Shown: one piece after another, positions 1-7,350 of the stretch
How the letters are laid out: the number at the start of each line of letters is the position of its first letter
How positions within the stretch are numbered: the stretch's first letter is position 1
Source of the DNA: Hyphomicrobiales bacterium
Lineage (GTDB): Bacteria; Pseudomonadota; Alphaproteobacteria; Rhizobiales; Xanthobacteraceae
Reading direction: 5' to 3'
DNA: 8,269 nucleotides
Assembly: GCA_003133345.1 (NCBI GenBank)
Contig: PKXB01000173.1
Span: 20,394 to 28,662, forward strand
Translations under genes and position numbers: made by a program
The notes under the pieces: generated by a model
Databases searched by the model: none
Told to the model about the DNA's origin: nothing
Seen by the model: the letters and a program-made list of their open reading frames with translations, nothing else

Positions 1-902
1 ACTTCGAGCCATTTCTGTTTCGACGCCGAGCGGAAGAAGCCCTCGAAATTGCCGCGCGGGTGCAACGGCTGGCCGCCCCAATTGGCGGCCGAGAGCAACG
101 GCACCTTGACCTTCGACCAATCCGGCGCCATCGCCTTGTAGAATTTGTCGTCCAGCGGATGCGCGAAGTAAGTCTTGCCGAGATCGTAGCGGTTGGCACC
201 CATTTCTTCTTCGGTGAGCGTCTCCGGTCCCGACACCCAGTCGCCATTCATGCGGCTGCGATGGCCCTTGGTGCCTAGCCCATGCTGAACGCTCTTGACC
301 TGCATGTCGTACCAATTTTGTGCGAACGTGTTGTAGATGCCGCCGTTGTGGCTGAGCTCGCGATAGAAATCGGCAAAGCCCTCCCACACGCAGATCGCAG
401 CCAGATGCTTGGGCTGCAGGCTGGCGACCTGCCATTGGTTGATGGCGTAGTAAGAGATGCCGCTCAATCCGACCTTGCCGTTCGACCACGGCTGCACGCC
501 CGCCCACTCGATGCAATCGTGAAAGTCCTTGGTCTCGCGCGGCGACCAGTGCTCGACGTAGCCGGGCGAGCGGCCGCAGCCGCGCGAATCGACGCGCACG
601 CACACATAGCCATCCGGCACCCACTTTTCCGGGTCGCAGATTTCCCAGCTCTGGTACTTGTTGCTCGAACCGGCCATCACATCCGGCTGCTTCTCCTGCA
701 TGCGCTTCCACGCGGTCTTGTAGCCGTCTTCGAAGTGCAGCCATTTGCCGTAGGGACCGTGGCTGAGCAGCACCGGATAGCGGCCTTTCTTGATCGGCCG
801 GTACACGTCGCAGCGCAGCACCAGACCGTCGTCCATCGTGATCGGCATGTCCCAATCGATCCGCATCCCATCGCGGACTTCGCTGACCTCACGATAGCTC
901 AT
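1..902 (-). CDS. CocE/NonD-family (S15-like) alpha/beta hydrolase, second tandem copy, C-terminus cut off by window edge
   Basis: Translating from the ATG at 902-900 gives 300 uninterrupted residues (begins MSYREVSEVRDGMRIDWDMP) and then the window ends, so this is the N-terminal half of a gene of probably about 580 codons. A GAGGAG Shine-Dalgarno (912-917) lies 9 nt before the start. The nucleophile elbow GISYYA puts the likely catalytic Ser at residue 150, and an oxyanion/strand region RVDSRGCGRSPG lies at 103-114. The WEGFADFYRE block (173-182) and NWGGQPLHPRGNFEGF (274-289) are typical of the X-Pro dipeptidyl-peptidase-like (PF02129) domain. There is no signal peptide, so it should act in the cytoplasm on an ester or amide substrate. 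It is about 69% identical by hand count to the complete hydrolase directly upstream (33-nt gap), so the two are a tandem duplication in one operon with an ABC importer. Gly277 sits where the family usually has the triad Asp. The substrate cannot be read from the sequence; annotation as 'cocaine esterase' or 'peptidase' would be over-specific. Confidence 0.92.
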   Translation of the reverse strand, partial: MSYREVSEVRDGMRIDWDMPITMDDGLVLRCDVYRPIKKGRYPVLLSHGPYGKWLHFEDGYKTAWKRMQEKQPDVMAGSSNKYQSWEICDPEKWVPDGYVCVRVDSRGCGRSPGYVEHWSPRETKDFHDCIEWAGVQPWSNGKVGLSGISYYAINQWQVASLQPKHLAAICVWEGFADFYRELSHNGGIYNTFAQNWYDMQVKSVQHGLGTKGHRSRMNGDWVSGPETLTEEEMGANRYDLGKTYFAHPLDDKFYKAMAPDWSKVKVPLLSAANWGGQPLHPRGNFEGFFRSASKQKWLE

Positions 903-935
903 GATTTTCCACTCCTCGAAAACGCTTGCAGACGT

Positions 936-2690
936 TTATTTCTTCGGGATGACCGGCAGCAAGACATGAGCTTGCCGGTCCGGGCCAGCGTGCAGTGTCA
1001 CATTTCCGCCGAACACCGCCGGCGGCCGGTCGCGCGGATCGTCATGCGTGAAGACCGCGCAGCCGGTCCACACCTTGCCCAGCGTCTCCAGCCCGGCGCC
1101 GGGCTCGCCCGGAAACACATAGTCGGTGCCGCGCACGGACAGCGCGAGCCGATAGCCCTTCGGGAGCACGATGCAGGTCGGCCATACTTCGACGTCGACC
1201 TCGTAGACTTGGCCGGGCTTGAGCTTCTGCTCTTCGTCATGGGTGTGATAGGGCCGATAGGGCAGAGTCAGCTTGGGGTCGAGCTTGCGGTGCGAGCAGC
1301 GCAGCCAGCCTTGCGCGAACGGCGTATGGGCATCGAGCGCGCCCTGGAAGGTGAGTTCCTTGAGGTCCGGCGTGAACGCTCGCACCACCAGGAACAGGTC
1401 GGCATCTTCCGTCGCCGACGACACCCACAGCTTCGCCGCGATCGGCCCGGTCAGCTCGATCTCCTGGTCGAGCGGCTCGGTCAGGAATGTGACGCCTTCG
1501 CTCAAACCGGCATAGCTGACGGCGCTTGCTGCGGTCGGCGTTGCGGTCGACATCGTCAGGTCGGCCGGATGGATATAAAATTTGGTCCATTGCGTGCGCG
1601 CCAGCGGCCACTCGTTCTCGTGCCGCTCGACGAATTTCTCGCCGGGATGGCGCACCTGCAGTTGCACCTTCGGCTGCCGGGCCCAGCCGGGCTCGTCGCC
1701 TTTGAGGAAGCGGCCAAAGAACCGCTTCTGCAGGTCGAGACCGTAGTTGGTATAGAAGTGTGTCCAGTGCTCGATGCCGTGCACTTCGAGCCACTTATTC
1801 TCCGACGCGGAGCGCACGAAGCCTTCGAAATTGCCGCGCGGATGCAGGCCTTGCCCGCCCCAGTTGGCGGTCGAGAGCAGCGGCACCTTCACTTTGTTCC
1901 AGTCCGGCATGCGCGACTCCCAGTATTCGTCGGTGTCGAGCTTGCGCGAGATGCAATCTTCGTAAAAATCGCGGCGATTTCGGCCTAGCTCTTCTTCCGA
2001 TAAAGTCTCCGGCCCTGACACCCAGTCGCCGTTCATGCGGCTCTTAAAGCCACGCGTGCCGCGACCGTTTTGCACGGTGTAGACCTGCGCCTTCGACCAA
2101 TCCTGCACGAAGCCGCGGCAGAAGATGCCGCCGTGGTGCGCCATGTCGCGATAGAAATCGGCGGCGCCCTCCCAAATGCAAATGGCGGCGAGATGCTTGG
2201 GCTGCAGCGCGGCCGCCTGCCACTGGTTCTCGGCATAATAGGAGATGCCATTGAGGCCGACTTTGCCGTTCGACCACGGCTGCACGCCGGCCCAATCGAC
2301 GCATTGCGCCAGATCTTGCGCCTCGCGCAGCGACCAGATGTCGATGACGCCAGGCGAGCGGCCCGCGCCACGGCTGTCGACACGGATGACAATGTAGCCG
2401 TCAGGCACCCATTTCTCCGGATCGACGACCTCCCAGTTCTGATATTTGTTGGTCGAGCCGGTCGGCACGTCCGGCTGGTCGGCGCACATGCGCACCCACT
2501 GGTCCTTGTAAAGATCCTCGAAGAGCAACCACTTGCCGTAGGGCCCATAAGTCATGATTACGGGATATTTGCCGTCGGCGATCGGCCGGTAGATGTCGCA
2601 TCGCAGCACTAGGCCGTCTTCCATTTTGATCGGCATATCCCAGTCGATCCGCATGCCATCGCGGATTTCGCTTTTTTCACGGTATTCCAT
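936..2690 (-). CDS. CocE/NonD-family (S15-like) alpha/beta hydrolase, complete copy
   Basis: This 584-residue protein has a normal length for the CocE/X-Pro dipeptidyl-peptidase S15-like family and ends in TAA. The N-terminal alpha/beta hydrolase domain (about 20-340) contains the nucleophile elbow GISYYA with Ser150. The probable triad His308 lies in GIEHWTHFY. The C-terminal jelly-roll domain (PepX_C type, about 355-584) shows the usual TEDADLFLVVR strand (about residues 430-440), the KPGQVYEVDVEVWPT strand, the KGYRLALSVRGTD strand and a final LLPVIP. The family hydrolyses acyl esters or N-terminal dipeptide amides; no signal peptide is present, so action in the cytoplasm is inferred. Position 279, aligned with the triad Asp of CocE and PepX, is Gly (ANWGGQGLH). 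The start is supported by GAGGAG at 2694-2699, 3 nt before the ATG, and by matching the start of the paralogue at 1-902. It follows the transporter ATPase by 32 nt, which suggests it processes what that importer brings in. Family assignment is secure; the substrate is unknown. Confidence 0.93.
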   Translation of the reverse strand: MEYREKSEIRDGMRIDWDMPIKMEDGLVLRCDIYRPIADGKYPVIMTYGPYGKWLLFEDLYKDQWVRMCADQPDVPTGSTNKYQNWEVVDPEKWVPDGYIVIRVDSRGAGRSPGVIDIWSLREAQDLAQCVDWAGVQPWSNGKVGLNGISYYAENQWQAAALQPKHLAAICIWEGAADFYRDMAHHGGIFCRGFVQDWSKAQVYTVQNGRGTRGFKSRMNGDWVSGPETLSEEELGRNRRDFYEDCISRKLDTDEYWESRMPDWNKVKVPLLSTANWGGQGLHPRGNFEGFVRSASENKWLEVHGIEHWTHFYTNYGLDLQKRFFGRFLKGDEPGWARQPKVQLQVRHPGEKFVERHENEWPLARTQWTKFYIHPADLTMSTATPTAASAVSYAGLSEGVTFLTEPLDQEIELTGPIAAKLWVSSATEDADLFLVVRAFTPDLKELTFQGALDAHTPFAQGWLRCSHRKLDPKLTLPYRPYHTHDEEQKLKPGQVYEVDVEVWPTCIVLPKGYRLALSVRGTDYVFPGEPGAGLETLGKVWTGCAVFTHDDPRDRPPAVFGGNVTLHAGPDRQAHVLLPVIPKK

Positions 2691-2722
2691 GGGCTCCTCG
2701 ATGTTCGGTTTGCAGTCGATAA

Positions 2723-3811
2723 TTATCGGGCGCCGGCAATCCGCAGTCCGTCGCCGTCGAACAGGTGGATGCGGCGCCGGTCAAAGGACAGTGCGATGCG
2801 TTCGCCGGCCTTGATCTCGGCCATGCCGAGACCTTCGGTGACTGCGACGAACGCCCGCTCGACGCCGGCGTCGAAATAGAGCAGCGTATCCTTGCCGAGC
2901 GGTTCGACCAGCCGTACCGGCAATTCGATGTCGCCGCCGCTGCCGAGCGTGACGCCGACGTGCTCGGGCCGGATGCCGAGCGTGACCGCGCCCGCTTTCG
3001 CGGCCTTGAAGCTGTCAGGCAATGCGACGTCGAACGACGCTGAGCGAAAACGGGCGGTCCCGTTCGCTTGCACGATCTCGCCGGCAACCAGGTTCATCGA
3101 TGGCGAGCCGAAAAAATCGGCGACGAAATAGTTGACCGGATTTGAATAGATCTCCATCGGTGATCCGATTTGAACGATTTCACCCAAGCGCATGACGACG
3201 ATGCGGTCGGCCAGCGTCATCGCTTCTTCCTGGTCGTGGGTGACGTAAATAAAGGTGCGCTTGAGTGCCTGGTGCAGCCGATCGCATTCCGCGCGCAGCT
3301 CGCGGCGCAGCTTGGCGTCGAGGCTCGACAGCGGCTCATCGAGTAGGAAGGTGGACGGGTTGGTGACCAGGGTGCGGGCAAGCGCGACGCGCTGGGATTC
3401 GCCGCCCGAGCATTGGCTCGGCATCTTCTCGAGCAGATGACCGATGCGCACCATCTCCGCCACTTCGCGCACGCGCTTGACGCGCTCTTCCGGCGGTACG
3501 TTCTTCATGCGCAGCCCGAACTCGATATTCTGCGCCACGTTCTTGTGCGGGAACAATGCATGGCTCTGGAACACCATGCCGAGGCCGCGGTCGCGCGGCT
3601 CCAGGTCGTTGACCACGCGGCCGTCGATGCGGATTTCGCCGGAGGTCGGATCCTCAAAGCCGGCGATCATGCGCAGCGTCGTGGTCTTGCCGCAGCCGGA
3701 CGGCCCGACGAAGACGACGAATTCGCCGTCCTCGATGGTGAAGCTCAGATCTTTCACCGCGTGCACCGCGCCGAAAGACTTTTCCAGATTGCACAACTCG
3801 ATGCGCGCCAC
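2723..3811 (-). CDS. ABC transporter ATP-binding protein, MalK/UgpC-type (CUT1) with TOBE domain
   Basis: This 362-residue ATPase powers the importer formed with the two permeases just upstream. Visible motifs: Walker A GPSGCGKT (36-43), Q-loop Gln82 in VFQSHALFPH, signature CSGGE (134-138), Walker B FLLDEP with Asp158-Glu159, D-loop SSLDAKLR and switch His192 in YVTHDQEEA. A C-terminal regulatory/TOBE segment (about 235-355) includes GIRPEHVGV (279-287). Length and layout fit the MalK/UgpC/MsmX class. The frame stays open further upstream, but the supported start is GTG at 3811: GGAG at 3818-3821 lies 6 nt before it, the downstream protein begins with the usual ARIELCNLEKSF, and the stop of the permease (3814-3816) sits 2 nt away. 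The ribosome binding site is thus inside the last codons of the permease, which points to translational coupling. Oddity: the first signature residue is Cys rather than Leu. The transported solute is not determinable. Confidence 0.96.
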   Translation of the reverse strand: MARIELCNLEKSFGAVHAVKDLSFTIEDGEFVVFVGPSGCGKTTTLRMIAGFEDPTSGEIRIDGRVVNDLEPRDRGLGMVFQSHALFPHKNVAQNIEFGLRMKNVPPEERVKRVREVAEMVRIGHLLEKMPSQCSGGESQRVALARTLVTNPSTFLLDEPLSSLDAKLRRELRAECDRLHQALKRTFIYVTHDQEEAMTLADRIVVMRLGEIVQIGSPMEIYSNPVNYFVADFFGSPSMNLVAGEIVQANGTARFRSASFDVALPDSFKAAKAGAVTLGIRPEHVGVTLGSGGDIELPVRLVEPLGKDTLLYFDAGVERAFVAVTEGLGMAEIKAGERIALSFDRRRIHLFDGDGLRIAGAR

Positions 3812-3813
3812 GT

Positions 3814-4695
3814 CTATCTCCGTACCATGCCGAAGCTGAAGCCGCGCGCGAGATGCTTGCGGATGATCAACCCGACGATCATGAGCGGAACCGTGATGCC
3901 GACCGCGAGCGCCGCCTGGCGGCCGTAGACGCGGCCTTCGGTCGAGCCCTGATATTTCGACAATTCGATCGGCAGCGTGGTGACCTGAGTCTTGGTGATG
4001 ATCAAAGCCAACAGGTACTCGCTCCAAGTCAGAATGAGGATGAACAGGAAGGTTGCCACCAGGCCCGATCTGATCAACGGCAGCACGATCTCAAACACCG
4101 TGCGCCAGCGCGAGGCACCGAGAATTTCCGCCGCCTGCTCGACTTCGAGCGGCACCTCATCGATGAAGCTTTTGGTCATCCAAACCGCGTAGGGAAGCGT
4201 CGTCAGAAAATAAACGAGAATGAGACCGAACCGCGTGTCGATCAGACCTATCGCCGTATAATAGAGTGACAACGGCGCCACGATGACGATCGGTGGAATC
4301 ATCCGGAGCATCAACAGCTGGAACATGCGCGCCTCGGACAGGATCCGGTAGCGCGACACCCCGTAGGCGATCATCGATCCGAACAGCACCGAGAGGAACG
4401 TTGAGGTGACCGCGATGACCGTCGAGTTGTATAGCGAGATCAGCGGTTTTTGCGACGAGATGGCATACTGGGTCTGCGCATATTCCTCGGCGCCAAACCA
4501 GACGTTCATGTAGTTAGCGAGCGTCGGCGGGCTGGGAAAATAATAGGGCGGCCAGGCGAACCACTGCGTGTCCAGCTTGAACGACGTGGAAATAATCCAA
4601 TAGATCGGGAAGAATGCCATCAGCCCCCAAACACTGAGGACGACATAGCGAACGCCGCTCGTGATGCGGCGGCGCTGCGACTTGGTCATCGCCAT
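3814..4695 (-). CDS. ABC transporter permease, MalG/UgpE-type (CUT1)
   Basis: This 293-residue polytopic inner-membrane protein has a hydrophobic helix near the N-terminus (about 16-37) and further helices around 92-113, 122-145, 156-175, 212-232 and 261-278, giving the six-helix MalG topology. The cytoplasmic EAA loop that docks onto the ATPase is clear at 187-207 (QAAEILGASRWR followed by FEIVLPL). The ending RGFSFGMVRR is like MalG/UgpE proteins, where a C-terminal G-x-x-x-G element is common. It forms the translocation pore with the preceding permease. The ATG at 4695 follows the TGA of that permease with no gap; GGAGG at 4701-4705 lies 5 nt upstream. A second ATG two codons later is possible but has worse spacing. 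It ends in TAG, 2 nt before the ATPase start. Substrate specificity cannot be read from the sequence. Confidence 0.96.
   Translation of the reverse strand: MAMTKSQRRRITSGVRYVVLSVWGLMAFFPIYWIISTSFKLDTQWFAWPPYYFPSPPTLANYMNVWFGAEEYAQTQYAISSQKPLISLYNSTVIAVTSTFLSVLFGSMIAYGVSRYRILSEARMFQLLMLRMIPPIVIVAPLSLYYTAIGLIDTRFGLILVYFLTTLPYAVWMTKSFIDEVPLEVEQAAEILGASRWRTVFEIVLPLIRSGLVATFLFILILTWSEYLLALIITKTQVTTLPIELSKYQGSTEGRVYGRQAALAVGITVPLMIVGLIIRKHLARGFSFGMVRR
3818..3821 (-). promoter_or_regulatory. Ribosome binding site that fixes the GTG start of the ATPase gene
   Basis: On the minus strand GGAG occurs 6 nt before GTG (3811-3809) and lies within the codons for the last two arginines of the permease. It supports GTG over upstream in-frame ATG codons, which would place more than 70 unrelated residues in front of the ABC domain. 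Confidence 0.7.
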
Positions 4696-5685
4696 TCAGG
4701 CCTCCACTTTTGGACTGTCGGTTTGTTCGTACATCTTGTCGAGCGACCGCTTCTCCCGGCGCAGTAATCGAATCGCGAACAGGACGATCACGATCATCAG
4801 CAGCATGACGATGTAAGACATCGCCGCGCCTTTGGAGATTTCGAAGTACTGCCAAGTGGTCATGAAGATGTAGACCGGAAGCGTTTCGGTCGCCGAGCCG
4901 GGACCGCCTTGGAACAAGGACCAAGTCTTCGGGAACTCCGCCATGGCTTCGAGGAAGCGCAATACGAGCGCAAGCAGAATGACCGGCCGCAGCAGGGGGA
5001 CTTGCACTTCCCAGAAGATCCGCCACTTCGACGCGCCAAGGATTTCCGCGGCCTCGATCGGTTCCTTCGGGATCGCCGTGAGGCCGGCGAGCATGATGAT
5101 GAAGGAGAACGGGGTCCAGTTCCAAATCTCGAGCAGGCTTACCGTCATCAGTGCGAGGTGTGGATCGCTGAGCCAAGACGGCTTGAACTCGATGCCGCTC
5201 AAGCGGGTGATGACGTCGTTGAGCGGCCCGCTCTGGTACAACATCATTTCGGCGGTATAGGCGACCACGACCGGAACGGTGAGCATCGGCAGGATGAAGA
5301 TAATGTAATAGATCGCCTGGCCGCGGAACGGCTTGTGCATGAGATAAGCCAGCAGGAAGCCGAACACGAAACATCCAACCGTCGAGCCGGTCGCGAACGC
5401 CAGCGAGCGCAGGACGGCCCAGCCGAAGCGCGGGTCGGTCAATACCTCCTTGAAGAGATCAAGGCCGATATAATCGGCATCCCACCACGAGCCGAGATAA
5501 ACGGTCCATTGGTGGACCGAGAAATAGAGCTGCAGGAGCAGCACCGGCATCAGCACGAAAGCAAACAGCGCGATCAGCGGCGCTAGCAGCGAAAGCTTGA
5601 AGCGCCGGACCGCGCGACGCCGGGAGACCGCGCGCGGTGACGCCTGCAACGGTGCTTCGGCAGCCGAAAGTGCGGCCACAGTCAT
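4696..5685 (-). CDS. ABC transporter permease, MalF/UgpA-type (CUT1)
   Basis: This 329-residue protein has an N-terminal cytoplasmic tail rich in Arg (21-29), a first helix at about 32-54 and further helices around 92-116, 123-147, 177-203, 232-245 and 288-308. The EAA loop is at 211-230 (EAAEILGASKWR, then VPLL), sharing the AEILGAS(K/R)WR core with the partner permease, as expected when both dock on one ATPase homodimer. The periplasmic-side block GGPGSATETLPVYIF (260-274) is characteristic of UgpA/MalF-type sugar permeases. The ATG at 5685 is preceded by purine-rich AGGGGC (5691-5696) and GAGGA directly before the start. The gene follows the binding-protein gene after 84 nt and abuts the next permease (TGA immediately followed by ATG), so the pair is co-translated. 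The family is secure; the solute is unknown. Confidence 0.96.
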   Translation of the reverse strand: MTVAALSAAEAPLQASPRAVSRRRAVRRFKLSLLAPLIALFAFVLMPVLLLQLYFSVHQWTVYLGSWWDADYIGLDLFKEVLTDPRFGWAVLRSLAFATGSTVGCFVFGFLLAYLMHKPFRGQAIYYIIFILPMLTVPVVVAYTAEMMLYQSGPLNDVITRLSGIEFKPSWLSDPHLALMTVSLLEIWNWTPFSFIIMLAGLTAIPKEPIEAAEILGASKWRIFWEVQVPLLRPVILLALVLRFLEAMAEFPKTWSLFQGGPGSATETLPVYIFMTTWQYFEISKGAAMSYIVMLLMIVIVLFAIRLLRREKRSLDKMYEQTDSPKVEA

Positions 5686-5707
5686 TCCTCGCCCCTGATT
5701 AGAAAGT

Positions 5708-5732
5708 CCGGACGAGCGCGAGGCTCGCCCGG
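5708..5732 (-). promoter_or_regulatory. Intergenic stem-loop between binding-protein and permease genes
   Basis: In the transcript, 5732-5723 can pair with 5717-5708 as a 10-bp GC-rich stem (one G-U pair at 5728/5712) closed by a 5-nt loop (5722-5718). It lies 38 nt after the binding-protein stop and 22 nt before the permease start. No U-run follows, so a full Rho-independent terminator is unlikely. In binding-protein-dependent ABC operons such as mal, a hairpin at this position stabilises the upstream mRNA or lets only part of the transcription through; that role is inferred here. Confidence 0.5.
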
Positions 5733-5769
5733 CTGATTTGAAGGCAGGTCTGCTTCCCGCGGTTGCTCG

Positions 5770-7212
5770 TCACGCCGGCTTGAGGCGCTTCGGCATTAAG
5801 GCCTTATAGCTCACTAGATCCTTCTTGAGCTTGCTTTGGCCGATGCGGCGGATGATCGCGGTCCATTCATCCTCGGTCTTCTTGAGCACGTCCTTGGCCG
5901 GAAGCTGGCCGACAAAGGCCTCCGAAAGATTCTTGCCGAGCGCGTCCTGGAATTCCAGGTAACCGGTCAAATAGATCGGCGGCGCCACCACCTGGAAGTT
6001 GGCTTCGATCGCTTTGACGCCGGCCGGACTATAGGCGTTCTTGACCGCGTCGGACGTCATATGTTCCTTCGCCCAGGCATCGTTGAACGTGTTCACCGGG
6101 TCGGTCACGATCGGAATGCTGTTCTTGCCCGAGCCGAGCCAGAGCGCGAGATAGGCGGCTTGCGCTTTGCGCGGGCTGTATTTGTTGATCAGGATCGCGG
6201 CGAGCGGCGAGGAGATCGACCGGTGCATGCGCTTGCCGGAGAAATCCGAGCCCGGCACCAAGCCATAAAGCCATTTGCCGGTCGTTTTCGATTTCGCCGG
6301 ATTCTCATTCAGTTTTGCGGTGCCGTCCCAGTACTGGGTGCTCACCACGTGACCCTGCGCGATGCGCGGAATCTGCTGCGGCGTGCCCCAGTTGGCCGCC
6401 TCCGGGTGGTTGTACTTCTTGTCTTTCAGATAGATGTCGACCGCGTATTGGCCGGCCGGCGTGTTCAGCGTCGGCTTCATGTCGTCGTCGAACGGGAAGC
6501 CGCCGGCGCTGTAGTAGATCATGTACCACCAGGTCGGACCGTTGGCGCGGTTGCGCAGATTGGCCGAGCCATAGAGATCCTTGGACGGATCCATGAAGAA
6601 TTCCTGGATCGTCTGCTCTTCCTCCCACGTCTGTGGGAACTTCAGCTCTTTGCCGAACTTGTCGGCAAAGCGCTTTTTGTTGTCCGGATCCTCAATAATA
6701 TCCTTGCGAACGTATTGGATGTGCACGTTGCCGTCGGTCGGAACGCCGTAGGTCTGGCCGCCATAGGTCATGAAGGTGCCGTAGTCGCCGACCGCGTCGA
6801 TCTTGAAGTTTGCCTTCTTCATGTACTCGTCGAGCGGCTCGAGATAGCCGGCCGAGACGAGCGAGGGAATCATGTTGGAATCGATATGGATGAAGTCGAA
6901 CTGCGGTGAGCGCGAGAGCGCCTCTGCCATGGCCCGCTGCGGTGCGTCGAAGATCGAGATGTCCTGCACCGCGCCGATGGTGATATTCGTCTGTTTGGAG
7001 AACTCGGCGATCACCGGCTGCATCGGCACCAGATAAGGCGACCAGATCATGCCATTGACGGCGGCCGGACCGGCGCTCTTGGCGGCCGCAATGGTGCTCT
7101 CTTCCATGGTTGCAGCGGAGGCTAACGGCATTGTGCCGGGCAGAAAGTTTGCCACGGTCAGCCCGAGGCCGCCTTCCACGAATGTTCGCCGCGAAATATT
7201 AAACTTAGTCAT
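5770..7212 (-). CDS. Tat-exported extracellular solute-binding protein, family 1-like (CUT1 importer)
   Basis: This 480-residue periplasmic receptor delivers its ligand to the permeases encoded downstream. The N-terminus shows a twin-arginine signal: SRRTFV at 7-12, a weakly hydrophobic stretch (about 13-32) and a likely signal-peptidase site after ASA (31-33). There is no lipobox Cys, so it should be soluble. The mature part has family features: an early strand followed by PVIAEFSKQTNITI (67-80), a DFIHID stretch (105-110), GYLEPLDEYM (121-130), GVPTDGNVHIQYVRKD (154-169) and the C-terminal Trp/Tyr-rich region of sugar-type binding proteins. Length (about 445 mature residues) is normal for the class. 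The ATG at 7212 has GGGAGG (7218-7223) 5 nt upstream. It is the first transporter gene after a 358-nt leader, so the operon promoter probably lies in that leader. The ligand is unknown; co-transcribed CocE-like hydrolases suggest an esterified or acylated compound. Confidence 0.95.
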   Translation of the reverse strand: MTKFNISRRTFVEGGLGLTVANFLPGTMPLASAATMEESTIAAAKSAGPAAVNGMIWSPYLVPMQPVIAEFSKQTNITIGAVQDISIFDAPQRAMAEALSRSPQFDFIHIDSNMIPSLVSAGYLEPLDEYMKKANFKIDAVGDYGTFMTYGGQTYGVPTDGNVHIQYVRKDIIEDPDNKKRFADKFGKELKFPQTWEEEQTIQEFFMDPSKDLYGSANLRNRANGPTWWYMIYYSAGGFPFDDDMKPTLNTPAGQYAVDIYLKDKKYNHPEAANWGTPQQIPRIAQGHVVSTQYWDGTAKLNENPAKSKTTGKWLYGLVPGSDFSGKRMHRSISSPLAAILINKYSPRKAQAAYLALWLGSGKNSIPIVTDPVNTFNDAWAKEHMTSDAVKNAYSPAGVKAIEANFQVVAPPIYLTGYLEFQDALGKNLSEAFVGQLPAKDVLKKTEDEWTAIIRRIGQSKLKKDLVSYKALMPKRLKPA

Positions 7213-7350
7213 GACTTCCTCCCTTTCGGTATTTTTTGGCAGTGTTCAAGAACGCGCGTTCCGATGAACATCGCGCCGCCGCCGATCGCGGTGACCACGA
7301 TGATGTTGTTCGGTCGATGAAGCTGATTGTGAGAAGATAGCGATCCGGCG

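Larger units (their letters stand above)
1..2690 (-). repeat. Tandem gene duplication: 1-902 is paralogous to 1783-2690
   Basis: The two hydrolase genes align end to end: 1-902 matches 1783-2690, the 6-nt difference being two single-codon indels. By hand count about 206 of 300 residues are identical. Some DNA stretches are identical for over 20 nt, such as the block beginning at 477 and its equivalent near 2267. Both copies keep their own ribosome binding site and an open frame, so both are probably functional genes rather than a decaying copy. The 3' half of the second copy lies outside the window. Confidence 0.9.

Noticed and set aside
282..1988. A 568-codon plus-strand ORF spanning both hydrolase genes
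   Set aside because: It is antisense to two well-supported hydrolase genes, has no ribosome binding site or recognisable domain, and is rich in Ala/Arg/His/Leu as shadow frames in GC-rich DNA are. The similar plus-strand frame at 2070-2612 mirrors it only because the sense genes are duplicated.
3812..4027. N-terminal extension of the ATPase to an upstream start at 4027
   Set aside because: It would add 72 Arg/His-rich residues unlike any ABC domain and overlap the permease EAA-loop region. The GTG at 3811 with its Shine-Dalgarno gives the standard N-terminus.
5708..5732. Rho-independent terminator between binding protein and permease
   Set aside because: The stem is good but no U-tract follows it in the transcript, and the permeases need to be expressed with the receptor.
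5836..6909. A 357-codon plus-strand ORF opposite the binding-protein gene
   Set aside because: It is fully antisense to a gene with a clear family, Tat signal and Shine-Dalgarno. Its Arg/Val/Ala-rich composition follows from the complementary codons.
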